Source of the DNA: JAHRAW01 sp028066695
GTDB taxonomy: Bacteria; Pseudomonadota; Gammaproteobacteria; Arenicellales; Poriferihabitantaceae
Length of the DNA: 64,000 nt
Assembly (NCBI GenBank): GCA_963457535.1
Contig: OY734803.1
Coordinates: 1,426,001-1,490,000, forward strand
Direction: 5' to 3'
Below, in pieces: positions 51,966 to 60,530 of the stretch. The notes under the pieces are model-generated. The model ran no database searches, was not told the DNA's origin, and saw nothing but the letters and a program-made list of their open reading frames with translations. The translations under genes and the position numbers were made by a program. Numbering within the stretch: the stretch's first letter is position 1; each line of letters begins with the position of its first letter.

Positions 51966-53513
51966 TTACACCGCGCGCGCCAGTTGCGGATGCGCGCGCT
52001 CCTCGCTGTCATACAACTTGTTCAGCGCGTTGACATAGGCCTTGCCCGAGGCGATGACGATGTCCAGGTCGGCGCCGTGGCCGTTGACCACGCGCCCGTC
52101 GCGCTCCAGCCGCACGCCGACTTCGCCCTGCGCGTCGCTGCCGCTGGTGATGGCGTTGACCGAATACAACTGCAGCAAACTCCCCGAGCCGACCACGCTT
52201 TCAATCGCGCTGAACACCGCGTCCACCGTGCCGTTGCCGCGCCCCTGCGCGGTGACTTCCTCGCCGTCCACTTCCACGGTGACGCTCGCGCCGGCGACGG
52301 CGCCGGTTTGCGAGGTGGTTTTCAGGTGCTTCAGCGCGAAGCGCGCGCGCGCGCCGGCGGCGTCCGAGTCGGTGACCAGCGCCTGCAGATCGTCGTCAAA
52401 AATCTCGTGCTTGTTGTCGGCGAGTTGCTTGAAGCGGGCGAAAGCGCGCTCCAGTTGCTCGTCCGAATCAAACTGAAAGCCGAGAAATTTCAGCCGCTCG
52501 GTGAAGGCGTTGCGCCCGGAATGCTTGCCGAGCACGATGCGGTTCGCCGACCAGCCGACATCCTCGGCGCGCATGATCTCGTAGGTCTCGCGCGCCTTAA
52601 TCACGCCGTCCTGGTGAATGCCGGCCTCGTGCGCGAACGCGTTGACGCCGACCACCGCCTTGTTCGGCTGCACCGGAAAACCGGTGATGCCGGAAACCAG
52701 CCGGCTCGCCGGCACGATTTGCGCGGTGTCAATGCCGCTGTCGCAGGAGAACTGGTCGCGGCGCGTGCGCACCGCCATGACGATTTCCTCCAGCGCGGCG
52801 TTGCCGGCGCGCTCGCCGAGCCCGTTGATCGTGCATTCCACCTGGCGCGCGCCGGCCATGACCGCGGCCAGCGAATTGGCCACGGCCAGCCCGAGGTCGT
52901 TGTGGCAATGCACCGAAAAAACCGCCTTGTCCGAATTGGGAACGCGCTCCATCAACTCGGCCAGAAGCGCGCCGAATTGCGCCGGCAGGTTGTAGCCGAC
53001 GGTGTCGGGGATGTTGATGGTGCCGGCGCCGGCCTCAATCGCGGTTTCAATGATGCGGCACAAAAAGTCCGGGTCGGAGCGCCCGGCGTCTTCGGGCGAG
53101 AACTCCACGTCGTCGGTGTGCTTGCGCGCGAGTTTGACCGCGTCGGCGGCGCGCCGCAGCACCTCGTCCGGTTTCATGCGCAGTTTTTCGCGCATGTGGA
53201 TTTCCGAGGTGGCGATGAAGGTGTGAATGCGCGACGCTTCGGCCGGGCGCACCGCCTCCGCGGCCTTTTCAATGTCGCGCGAATTGGCGCGCGCCAGCGC
53301 GCACACCACGCTTCCGCGAATCGCGCCGGCGATGGCCTGCACCGCCTTGAAGTCGCCGGGGCTGGCCGCCGGAAAGCCGGCCTCAATCACGTCGACGCGC
53401 ATTTTCGCGAGTTGTTTTGCCACGCGGATTTTCTCCTCGCGGGTCATGGACGCGCCCGGGCTTTGCTCGCCGTCGCGCAAGGTGGTGTCAAAGATGATCA
53501 GTTTGTCTTTCAT
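51966..53513 (-). CDS. leuA: 2-isopropylmalate synthase LeuA
   Basis: Committed step of leucine synthesis. 515 residues: TIM-barrel catalytic domain (IFDTTLRDGEQSPGASM, VHCHNDLGLAVANS, GLGERAGNAALEE, NAFAHEAGIHQDG) and C-terminal LeuA dimer/regulatory domain (residues ~390-510). Preceded by a ~190-nt transcribed leader encoding a Leu-rich peptide and hairpins (see separate entries), so attenuation is likely. GGCCC/GGGCC hairpin at 53522-53534 sits just in front of the ATG. Confidence 0.96.
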   Translation of the reverse strand: MKDKLIIFDTTLRDGEQSPGASMTREEKIRVAKQLAKMRVDVIEAGFPAASPGDFKAVQAIAGAIRGSVVCALARANSRDIEKAAEAVRPAEASRIHTFIATSEIHMREKLRMKPDEVLRRAADAVKLARKHTDDVEFSPEDAGRSDPDFLCRIIETAIEAGAGTINIPDTVGYNLPAQFGALLAELMERVPNSDKAVFSVHCHNDLGLAVANSLAAVMAGARQVECTINGLGERAGNAALEEIVMAVRTRRDQFSCDSGIDTAQIVPASRLVSGITGFPVQPNKAVVGVNAFAHEAGIHQDGVIKARETYEIMRAEDVGWSANRIVLGKHSGRNAFTERLKFLGFQFDSDEQLERAFARFKQLADNKHEIFDDDLQALVTDSDAAGARARFALKHLKTTSQTGAVAGASVTVEVDGEEVTAQGRGNGTVDAVFSAIESVVGSGSLLQLYSVNAITSGSDAQGEVGVRLERDGRVVNGHGADLDIVIASGKAYVNALNKLYDSEERAHPQLARAV

Positions 53514-53584
53514 GTCTGCGGGGCCCCGCGGGCCGAATGCATTCAAGGGCATGCCGCGCGCCATGCGGCGGCGGCTGAACGGGC

Positions 53585-53601
53585 GCAGCCTTGGCGGCTG
53601 C
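53585..53601 (-). promoter_or_regulatory. Hairpin in the leuA leader, candidate attenuator element
   Basis: Perfect 6-bp stem GCAGCC/GGCTGC with a 5-nt loop, 16 nt after the leader-peptide stop. No T-tract follows, so it is not a typical terminator by itself. It may be one arm of an alternative-structure switch with the GGCCC/GGGCC stem at 53522-53534. Confidence 0.4.
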
Positions 53602-53616
53602 AGGAAGGGTGGGGTG

Positions 53617-53706
53617 TCAGTGCGCGCGCAGGCGCAATAGCGGCAAAAGCGCCGGGCGGCGCGCCGCAAAAGCGGGGGGCAAATCAATGCTCAAAAGACG
53701 AAACAT
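53617..53706 (-). CDS. leuL: Leucine-rich leader peptide upstream of leuA
   Basis: A 29-codon ORF (MFRLLSIDLPPAFAARRPAL..., then LPLLRLRAH) with eight leucines. They are mostly read by codons rare in this genome (TTG four times, CTT twice, CTA once). It begins at, or within a base or two of, the transcription start predicted from the promoter, so it may be translated leaderless. Position, Leu content and rare codons match an amino-acid attenuator peptide. No homology could be checked. Confidence 0.68.
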   Translation of the reverse strand: MFRLLSIDLPPAFAARRPALLPLLRLRAH

Positions 53707-53713
53707 GCGCGAA

Positions 53714-53742
53714 ACCCTACACGCCCGGCGCGCCGATGTCAA
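53714..53742 (-). promoter_or_regulatory. leuA promoter with twin -35 element
   Basis: Minus strand: TTGACA (53742-53737), 17-nt spacer, TAGGGT (53719-53714). A second TTGACA lies 12 nt upstream (53754-53749). TTGACACCCCGCTTGACA is identical to the block in the collagen promoter. The upstream copy overlaps the pssA stop codon. Confidence 0.7.
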
Positions 53743-53750
53743 GCGGGGTG

Positions 53751-54632
53751 TCAAGCCTTTTTTCGCGGCGATTTTCCGCCGCCGGCGCGCGCTTTTTTCG
53801 CTATTTTCGCCGCCATGCCGCCTTTTCCGCGGCGTTTTTTGCCTGGCCATTTTCCGCGCCGCGCCGGCTCCTCCTCGCCGCCGTCCGGCAAAAACGCCGG
53901 ACTTTCGCCGATGCCGCGCTGCCAGCGCAGCAGCCAGCCGGCCGGGCCCGAGACCACATAGGCGAGCGCCAGCAAAAACAGCGCGCGCGGCGGGTCAAAA
54001 AACACCAGCACAAAAATCACCGCGAACGCGATCAAAATCGCGAACGGAATTCGGTTGATCAGGTCAAAGTCCTTGAAACTGCGGAAGCGCAAATTGCTGA
54101 CCATCAGCACCGCCAAAAGCACCGTGGCGACCGCGCTGCTCCACGCCATCGGCGCGGCGCGCCCGTCAATGCCGGAGGCGTGAAAATTCCACACCCAAAA
54201 CACCACGAACGCGGCCGCCGACGGGCATGGAATGCCGTAGAAATAGCGGCTGTCTTTTATGGTCAGCGTGTTGAAGCGCGCCAATCGCAGAGCGGCCGCG
54301 GCCGTGAACAAAAACGCGATCAGCCAGCCGGCCTTGCCGATGCTTTGCAGCGACCAAAAATACATGACCAGCGCCGGCGCCAGGCCGAACGCGATGACAT
54401 CCACCAGACTGTCGTATTCCTTGCCGAAATCGCTGGCGGTGTTTGTCCAGCGGGCGACGCGGCCGTCCAGGCCGTCCATGATCATCGCCACCAGCAGCCC
54501 GACCGCGGCGCGCTCAAAGTTGCCGAGCGTCGCCTGAATGATCGCGTAAAAACCGAAGAACAACCCCGCGGTGGTGAACAGACTGGGCAGAAAATAAATG
54601 CCCTTGTTGCCGCCGCGGCCGGCTTTAGCCAT
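53751..54632 (-). CDS. pssA: CDP-diacylglycerol-serine O-phosphatidyltransferase
   Basis: Makes phosphatidylserine, the precursor of PE. 293 residues, several membrane helices, with the CDP-alcohol phosphatidyltransferase motif spread over MDGLDGRVARWTNTASDFGKEYDSLVD (split as D-G-x2-A-R...G-x3-D-x3-D). MAKAGRGG at 54632 is the likely start and overlaps the psd stop by 8 nt. A Lys/Arg/Gly-rich tail (~50 residues) is unusual and includes mini-repeat-like DNA. Confidence 0.93.
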   Translation of the reverse strand: MAKAGRGGNKGIYFLPSLFTTAGLFFGFYAIIQATLGNFERAAVGLLVAMIMDGLDGRVARWTNTASDFGKEYDSLVDVIAFGLAPALVMYFWSLQSIGKAGWLIAFLFTAAAALRLARFNTLTIKDSRYFYGIPCPSAAAFVVFWVWNFHASGIDGRAAPMAWSSAVATVLLAVLMVSNLRFRSFKDFDLINRIPFAILIAFAVIFVLVFFDPPRALFLLALAYVVSGPAGWLLRWQRGIGESPAFLPDGGEEEPARRGKWPGKKRRGKGGMAAKIAKKARAGGGKSPRKKA

Positions 54633-55317
54633 TCCCGGCCGCCCCGCCCGCACGCGCCGCGGTTTCCGCGGAACTTTCTTTAATAAAGCCGATGATGTTG
54701 TTGCCCGAGCAAACCCGCTGCCCGAGCCGCACCACCAGTTGCGCGTGCGGCGGCAGGTAGAGATCCACGCGCGAGCCGAAGCGAATGAAGCCGTAACGCT
54801 GGCCGGTTTGCACGCTGTCGCCGGGTTTTACATAGGACAAAATCCGCCGCGCCAGCAGCCCGGCGATTTGCACGCAGACGATGTCGTCGCCGCGCGCGGT
54901 TTGAATCCAAATCGCGCTGCGCTCGTTGTCGCGCGAGGATTTGTCCAGCGCGGCGTTGAAAAATTTCCCCGGCTGCCGCCAGCAGCGCATGATCGCGCCG
55001 CCGACCGGAATCAGGTTGGAATGCACGGAAAAAACGCTCATAAAGATGCTGACTTTCAGCGACTTTCCCTTGAGGTAGGGGTTTTCGGCCTCGCCGAGCG
55101 CGACGATTTTGCCGCTGGCCGGGCTGACCACCGCGCCCGGCTGCGAGGTGATGCGGCGTTTCGGATCGCGGAAAAATTGAAACACCAGCACGATCGCCGC
55201 CCAGACGATGAGCGACCAGTAGCCGAACAGCCAGGTCGCAATCACGCCGCAGGCAAGCGCGCCGAGCAGGTGCGCGCGCCCCTCGCGCGCGAGAATGGGG
55301 TAGTCAAAAGCCGACAT
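54625..55317 (-). CDS. psd: Phosphatidylserine decarboxylase proenzyme (short form)
   Basis: Converts PS to PE. 230 residues with two N-terminal membrane helices (residues ~17-50), FFRDPKRRI, SPASGKIV, FMSVFSVHSNLIPVGG (catalytic His) and self-cleavage FIRFGSRVDLYLP, where the Ser of GS becomes the pyruvoyl group. The size is that of the short Psd type found next to pssA. MSAFDYP at 55317 is the preferred start. Confidence 0.93.
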   Translation of the reverse strand: MSAFDYPILAREGRAHLLGALACGVIATWLFGYWSLIVWAAIVLVFQFFRDPKRRITSQPGAVVSPASGKIVALGEAENPYLKGKSLKVSIFMSVFSVHSNLIPVGGAIMRCWRQPGKFFNAALDKSSRDNERSAIWIQTARGDDIVCVQIAGLLARRILSYVKPGDSVQTGQRYGFIRFGSRVDLYLPPHAQLVVRLGQRVCSGNNIIGFIKESSAETAARAGGAAGNG

Positions 55318-55368
55318 TTCGCTAGTGTAGTGGAAACGCGCGACCGCGTTCATGGCCGCGCTTTGCGC

Positions 55369-56616
55369 TTAACTTTTAATCGCGAGCGCCAAATCCATGA
55401 CATTGGTGCCGGTCGGTCCCGGCTTAAACAGCGCGGCGATGCGCGCCAGATAGGTTCCGGCGTCGGCTTTTTCCAGCGCGCGCGCCGCGCCGCGCGTCGC
55501 GGTGAAAGTTGCGCCGTCAATCAGCGCGCCGGCTGCGATGTCCGCGCCGCCCGAACCGTCGTCGCCGTCGGTGCCGGCGACCAATGCGGAGATGCCGCGC
55601 CGCCCGCGAATTTCGCCGGCGAGCAGCAGCGCCAAACTCTGGTTGCGCCCGCCGCGCCCCGGCTTCGGCGGCAGCGTAACGCCCGGCTCGCCGCCCCAGA
55701 TGTATGCGCCGGCCGGCCCGTCGCGCAACGCCGCGCCGAGGCGCCGCGCGGCGGCGTGAATGTCGCGGTGCAGACTCTCTTCATTTGCCGCGATATGCAG
55801 CCCGTTTTCCCGCAGGAATTTTTCGGCCGCGTCGCGCGCGTCGCGGTTGGTCGCGATGACGCGCGCGCGGTAGTTAAATGCGGGCGCGTTTTCATCGCCG
55901 TTTTCACCGTCGTTTTTATTTTCCGCGGCAAATTTCGCCAGCAACTCCCCGGCCTCCCCCGACACTTCCGGCAACGGCGGCAACGCGCCGCCGAGCGCGC
56001 CCAGTCCGCCGCCGATGATTCCGATGTCGTCGCCGCGCACATCCGAAATCGCATAGACATGCGCGGACGCGCCGCGAAAACGCCGCAGCAATTTTCCGCC
56101 CTTGATGCCGGAGGCGCGCATGCGCGCCGCGTTGATTTGCGCGATGTCAAAACCGCCGCCGAGCAGCGCGCGGTTCAGCCGCCGCAACGCGTCCAACTCC
56201 ACCCCGCGCGGCAACTCCTCCGCCAGCGCCGAGGCGCCGCCCGACACCAGCATCACCAGCCGCGCGTCCGCGCCGGCCGCGCCGACGAATTCCGCGGCCG
56301 CCTTCCCGGCGCGCAAACTGTTTTCATCCGGCAGCGGATGCCCGGCCTCCATCACCGTCGCGCGCGGTTGCGCGGCAAACGCCGCGTCAAAATGCCCGTA
56401 TTTGCTCACCGCCAGCGTCCGCCCATCCGGCGCCAGCGCCCCCATCGCCCCGGCGCACATCGCCCCCGCCGCCTTGCCGACCGCGAGCAAATGCGTCGCA
56501 TCTTTAATTTCATCGGCGGCAAGCGCATCCCGCGTCGCCCGCTCCCCGCCAACCGCGCCGACACCGGCGCGCCAGGCTTGCAGGAGGAGGGTTTTGGACT
56601 GCAAGTCGGTGGGCAT
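55369..56616 (-). CDS. Glycerate 2-kinase (MOFRL family, GckA-like)
   Basis: 415 residues. N-terminal DUF4147 domain (LLAVGKAAGAMCAGAMGAL; MLVSGGASAL; NRALLGGGFDIAQINAARM) and C-terminal MOFRL domain (GGRNQSLALLLAGEI; AGTDGDDGSGGADIAAGALID). Phosphorylates D-glycerate to 2-phosphoglycerate. Residues ~230-243 (ENKNDGENGDENAP) look like a mini-repeat-derived insertion. Previously such genes were often labelled hydroxypyruvate reductase. Confidence 0.9.
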   Translation of the reverse strand: MPTDLQSKTLLLQAWRAGVGAVGGERATRDALAADEIKDATHLLAVGKAAGAMCAGAMGALAPDGRTLAVSKYGHFDAAFAAQPRATVMEAGHPLPDENSLRAGKAAAEFVGAAGADARLVMLVSGGASALAEELPRGVELDALRRLNRALLGGGFDIAQINAARMRASGIKGGKLLRRFRGASAHVYAISDVRGDDIGIIGGGLGALGGALPPLPEVSGEAGELLAKFAAENKNDGENGDENAPAFNYRARVIATNRDARDAAEKFLRENGLHIAANEESLHRDIHAAARRLGAALRDGPAGAYIWGGEPGVTLPPKPGRGGRNQSLALLLAGEIRGRRGISALVAGTDGDDGSGGADIAAGALIDGATFTATRGAARALEKADAGTYLARIAALFKPGPTGTNVMDLALAIKS

Positions 56617-56932
56617 GGGAATTCAGGGAAAAAACAAGAAAAAGTGGAATGATGCGGAATGATACGGAATGAAGCGGAATGAACAGTCCCAAAAAGACGG
56701 GTTGAGGGGTGGAATATGGCCGACTTGAATCAATGCCGAACCGGGGAAAAAGTCATTCCGGCGGGTTTTTTGAGGGGGAGAAAACGCCGGAAAAATCCCG
56801 TTTTGCAGGCGGAAAAAACGCGAAAAAAAGGCGGGGGAAATGGGGTTGCCGGGGCGGGCGGGTATAATGCGGGGAGCGGCATTGCAGCGGCGATAAAACG
56901 CCCGGCTCACATTGAATACAGAGGCGCAACAC
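56617..56932. other. Intergenic region with tandem and mini-repeats, no gene recognised
   Basis: 316 bp between divergent genes. Contents: the 10-nt tandem repeat (56646-56685); a mini-repeat run of GAAAAA/CGCCGGAAAAA units (~56755-56850); and TATAAT at 56863-56868, a possible -10 for the Calx-beta gene. A 103-codon minus-strand frame here has no protein-like features. Confidence 0.6.
56646..56685. repeat. Four tandem copies of a 10-nt unit
   Basis: GGAATGATGC, GGAATGATAC, GGAATGAAGC and GGAATGAACA in direct array. On the minus strand it lies 30-70 nt before the glycerate-kinase start, where a promoter would be expected. Confidence 0.9.
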
Positions 56933-58852
56933 ATGACTTTTCAAACTCCTTTCAAAATCCGCGCCGCGGCGCCGATTACCGCGGCCTCCCTGCTCGTCAT
57001 GTTGCTCGCCGCGCCGCCGGCCGCCGCGCAAACTCCCACCGTAAGTTTTGGCGCGGCCGCATACACCGCCAACGAAGGCACGACGCAAAACATTCCGATC
57101 AATCTCAGCGCGGTCGCGACCGCCGCCGTCACCGTCACTTACGCCTTCGCCGGCACGGCGAAATCGGCAAATCCGAATTTTGACTTTGAGGCGCCGTCCG
57201 GCGAACTTGAAATCGCCTCCGGCGCGTCCACGGCGAATGTGGTCGTGCAGATTTATAACGACGGCTTCCGCGACGCGGACGAGACGCTCACTTTCACCCT
57301 GCAGCCGCCGAGCGGTTACGCGGCCGGCGACATCACCACCGCGGTGCTGACCATCACCGACACCACGCAGGATATTCGGATTCAATTCAATCCGACGATT
57401 TCGCGCCTTACCGAAGACGATGACATGCACAACGATGATTGGCGATTGGGGCTCGAGACAACGTCGGATCACCCGGATTTCGCTATCAGTGTCACCGCCA
57501 CGCTGGCCGAGGGCCAGACTCTCCTTACGGGAGACAGGGGAGGAGATGTCGAGCGCAATGGCGTGATCATCAGTCCGTTTGACACAATCGGCACCACGAT
57601 ATGCCCCGGCACGGTCAACTTCAGAATACCGGCCGGCCTCAATTTCGTCACTTGGCCCGATAATATGGCGGCGGTGGACGACGAATTGGTCGAGCACGAC
57701 GAGAGTTGTGTGCTGGTCCTTGAGCCGTATACGCCGCCGGCCGGATTGCCGTATGCGGTGGTTACGGCAAAACCCAGCGAAGCCAATGGTGCCTGGACGC
57801 TGCACATCACCGACAACGACCGCGACGACGCGGCCATCGCTTTCGGAGAAAACGCGGCCGCGACTTTCTCCTACACCGCAACCGCCGCCGAGGCCGACGG
57901 CACGCTCAATGTGCCGGTGACCATCAGCGCGCCGCCGGGCGAGGCGACCACCTTTTATGTGGACGACATCACCGCCGCCGGCGGCGCGAGCAAAGGCGCG
58001 GGCGGCGATTACACCATCGCCTCCAATCAACTGGCATTTCCGGCGCAGGCAAACCAAGCCGCGCGCACGCAGAATCTGGTCATCACACTGAACGACGACT
58101 CGCTGTTTGAAGGCGACGAGAAAATCACGCTGCGCCTGCGCGCCGCCGATGATCCGGTGGACGACATCGGCGACTATTACGCGCGCAACAACGCGGCGGT
58201 CGCGCACATCACGGTAACCAGCGCGGATCCTCCGCTTCCGCCGGAGTTCACCGTTCTCCCGAGCCTGCAGACGCTTACGCTGTCGTGGTCGCCCGATCCG
58301 GCGGCGCCGGTGGACACCTATCTGGCGCGGTGGCGCCTCGCCGATGACGGCGGCTCGCCCGGAAGTTGGGAAAACGACAACGGCGAAGACGGCGTTGACA
58401 CCGAAAGTCAAACCACTTACGAAATCACCGGCCTGACCAACGGCAGCACCTATGAAGTGCAGATGGCGTCTTTCACCGCGTCCCAGCGAAGCGACTGGTC
58501 CGATGCGCGCAAAGCGGAGGCGAACTTCACGCTGGATGTGGACGGCCGCGCCGGCATGACCGTGCACGACGGCATGTTGATGGTGCGGTATTTGTTCGGC
58601 GTAACCGGCGCCGAATTGACCGACGACTTAAGCGCCGCCGACGCGGCCGGCATCACCGCCAACTTGGACGCCGCCAAAACCGCCGGCGCGCTGGATGTGG
58701 ACGGAGAAACCGGCGCCGGCTGGAAGGATGGCGTGTTATACGCCCGCTACCTCGCCGGCCTGCGCGGCGAGGATTTGGTTGCCGGACTGGGCATTGCCGA
58801 GGACGCGGCAACGGTGGCGGCGAACATTGCGGGGAATTTGCCGGGGCCTTGA
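56933..58852 (+). CDS. Secreted Calx-beta / fibronectin-III protein with two dockerin-like C-terminal repeats
   Basis: 639 residues. Signal peptide (~1-32, ending PPAAA). Residues ~35-145 form a Calx-beta domain (VSFGAAAYTANEGTTQNIPINLS ... NDGFRDADETLTFTL), then a less clear domain, then a second Calx-beta-like one (~300-430; DDSLFEGDEKITLRL), then Fn3 (~435-525; VLPSLQTLTLSWSPDP, YEITGLTNGSTYEVQM). The end has two LDVDG...DG...RYL units (from ~535 and ~586), EF-hand-like Ca-binding loops as in dockerins. Probably extracellular, adhesive or Ca-dependent. Middle codon use differs from flanks. Confidence 0.82.
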   Translation: MTFQTPFKIRAAAPITAASLLVMLLAAPPAAAQTPTVSFGAAAYTANEGTTQNIPINLSAVATAAVTVTYAFAGTAKSANPNFDFEAPSGELEIASGASTANVVVQIYNDGFRDADETLTFTLQPPSGYAAGDITTAVLTITDTTQDIRIQFNPTISRLTEDDDMHNDDWRLGLETTSDHPDFAISVTATLAEGQTLLTGDRGGDVERNGVIISPFDTIGTTICPGTVNFRIPAGLNFVTWPDNMAAVDDELVEHDESCVLVLEPYTPPAGLPYAVVTAKPSEANGAWTLHITDNDRDDAAIAFGENAAATFSYTATAAEADGTLNVPVTISAPPGEATTFYVDDITAAGGASKGAGGDYTIASNQLAFPAQANQAARTQNLVITLNDDSLFEGDEKITLRLRAADDPVDDIGDYYARNNAAVAHITVTSADPPLPPEFTVLPSLQTLTLSWSPDPAAPVDTYLARWRLADDGGSPGSWENDNGEDGVDTESQTTYEITGLTNGSTYEVQMASFTASQRSDWSDARKAEANFTLDVDGRAGMTVHDGMLMVRYLFGVTGAELTDDLSAADAAGITANLDAAKTAGALDVDGETGAGWKDGVLYARYLAGLRGEDLVAGLGIAEDAATVAANIAGNLPGP

Positions 58853-58867
58853 GGGGCGCGCCGGGGG

Positions 58868-60358
58868 TTACTCGGTCGGAATCGTCTCTTGCATTCCGCC
58901 ACCGGTGCCGGGGTCGCGCATTGGCGGCAGCGGCGATCGGACTTTTTCAAAGTATTCGGCGATCGACCAAAACTGAATGCGATTGTATTTGTGGGTGCCC
59001 TGGGTGAGGGAGCCGGCGTCGGTTTGCACTTTCAGCATGGTCGGAGTCGGCTTGACTTTTTCCAGAGTGACAAAAACCCCCATACTGACTTTTTTGCCCC
59101 GCAATTGCGACAAAAGCGCGCGCAATTGGTCGGGCGTGAAACTGCCGCCTTTGACCTGCGCCACCACATACCCTTTCTCGCCTTCGGGCTTGTTCAGCAG
59201 CATTCCGCGCCCGTCAATGCCGCCGTCGCCGGTTTGAATGTCGTTCGGCACAAACCCGGGCAGCGTGGTCACCGCCCACCGCTCAAACTTGAACGGGTTG
59301 TCTTTCCACATCGCATGCGCGCTTTGCAAATCGGTCGGCAGTCCGCGAACTTCCATCCCCGCCGCATTTTTCAGGCGGTCCTTGCAGACGCGGGTGATGG
59401 CGAACGGCGAAATGTCAATGCCGAGAAATTTGCGCTTGAGGTTGTAGGCGGCGTGGGCGGTGGTGCCGCAGCCGCAGAACGGGTCCAGCACGACTTCGCC
59501 TTTGTTGGAAGACGCTTGAATGATGCGCTCCAGCAGGGCGAGCGGTTTTTGCGTCGGGTAGCCAAGACGCTCGCTTGATGAAGTGTTGAGCTGCAGCCCA
59601 TCCTCGACCCAGAGAGTGCCGATCATTCTTCCCGGTTGATCGTCCAGGTATATTTTGCGCTGCTCGCCCTTGGTTTGATAATTCCGCCCCCATGCCAGCC
59701 GATACCGCCGGCCGTCTTCGTCGACATTGGTGTACTTTTTGGAGATTTCCAGATCCGTCATCGGCAAGTACTGCGGGGCGAAATGCGCAGCGGCATCTTT
59801 TGCATAGAAAAAGATGCAGTCATGCTGGGTCGGGTATTTCACTTTTGCGTTGCTTTTGCGCCCGGCGTATTTTCGCCAGACAATTTCGTTGCGAAAATTT
59901 TTCGCGCCGAACACGCAGTCCATGATCGTCTTCAGGTAATGAGACGCGCTCGGGTCGCAGTGCAGATAGATGCTGCCGGTGTCCTTCAGCAGGCGGCGCA
60001 TCTGGGCGGTGCGGTCCGCCATGTAAACTAAGTAGGCGAGCATGCCGGTTTCTGGCAGCATCTCGGCCAGTCCGCAAATCGCTTTGTGCGCCGGGTGGCC
60101 GACCGCGCCTTTGATTTTTTCCACGCTTTCGTTCGCATCGTTCGTCCAATACCATGTGTCCTGAAACGCGGTGAATTGCGCCATCGGGTCGCGCGCTTTT
60201 CCCTCGGTGTCCTTGCCGAACAAAATGTTGTATTTGGCGTCGGATTTGAACGGCGGGTCGAGATAAATCAAATCGACACTGGCATCCGGCCAGTTTTTCA
60301 TGACATCCAGGCAGTCGCCGTAATACAGCGTGTTCGGGCGAAAGGCGAATTCGGACAT
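58868..60358 (-). CDS. DNA methyltransferase (DPPF type) fused to an Mrr-like nuclease domain
   Basis: 496 residues. Beta-class amino-methyltransferase: catalytic LDPPFKSDAKYN (D34-F37) near the N-terminus and AdoMet-binding LDPFCGCGTTAHAA near residue 290. Residues ~375-480 resemble Mrr_cat restriction domains, with the PD-(D/E)xK-like DGGIDGRG...YVVAQVKGG. It may be a self-contained restriction-modification protein. No separate specificity or restriction gene is adjacent. Convergent with the Calx-beta gene, 15 bp away. Confidence 0.87.
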   Translation of the reverse strand: MSEFAFRPNTLYYGDCLDVMKNWPDASVDLIYLDPPFKSDAKYNILFGKDTEGKARDPMAQFTAFQDTWYWTNDANESVEKIKGAVGHPAHKAICGLAEMLPETGMLAYLVYMADRTAQMRRLLKDTGSIYLHCDPSASHYLKTIMDCVFGAKNFRNEIVWRKYAGRKSNAKVKYPTQHDCIFFYAKDAAAHFAPQYLPMTDLEISKKYTNVDEDGRRYRLAWGRNYQTKGEQRKIYLDDQPGRMIGTLWVEDGLQLNTSSSERLGYPTQKPLALLERIIQASSNKGEVVLDPFCGCGTTAHAAYNLKRKFLGIDISPFAITRVCKDRLKNAAGMEVRGLPTDLQSAHAMWKDNPFKFERWAVTTLPGFVPNDIQTGDGGIDGRGMLLNKPEGEKGYVVAQVKGGSFTPDQLRALLSQLRGKKVSMGVFVTLEKVKPTPTMLKVQTDAGSLTQGTHKYNRIQFWSIAEYFEKVRSPLPPMRDPGTGGGMQETIPTE

Positions 60359-60530
60359 GGGGGTTCCGTCGGGGAATGTGCCGGCAAAACGCCGGCGCGC
60401 AAAATATACCACGCTTTCCGCCGCCAAAACCGCCCAAATTGCGCGGTATAATTCGCCGTCCTTTCCCGCCCGCTTTCAGCGAGGCCACCCCGCATATAAT
60501 CCCACCCCCGCCACCAAACCGGCGCAATCC

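Noticed and set aside
52022..53386. Frame-shifted Arg/Ser-rich ORFs inside leuA
   Set aside because: Out-of-frame products of leuA codons; leuA itself is intact with all catalytic motifs.
56623..56934. 103-codon minus-strand frame in the gap upstream of the Calx-beta gene
   Set aside because: Runs through the 10-nt tandem and mini-repeats, is Phe/Arg/Pro-rich without domain pattern, and has no ribosome-binding site.
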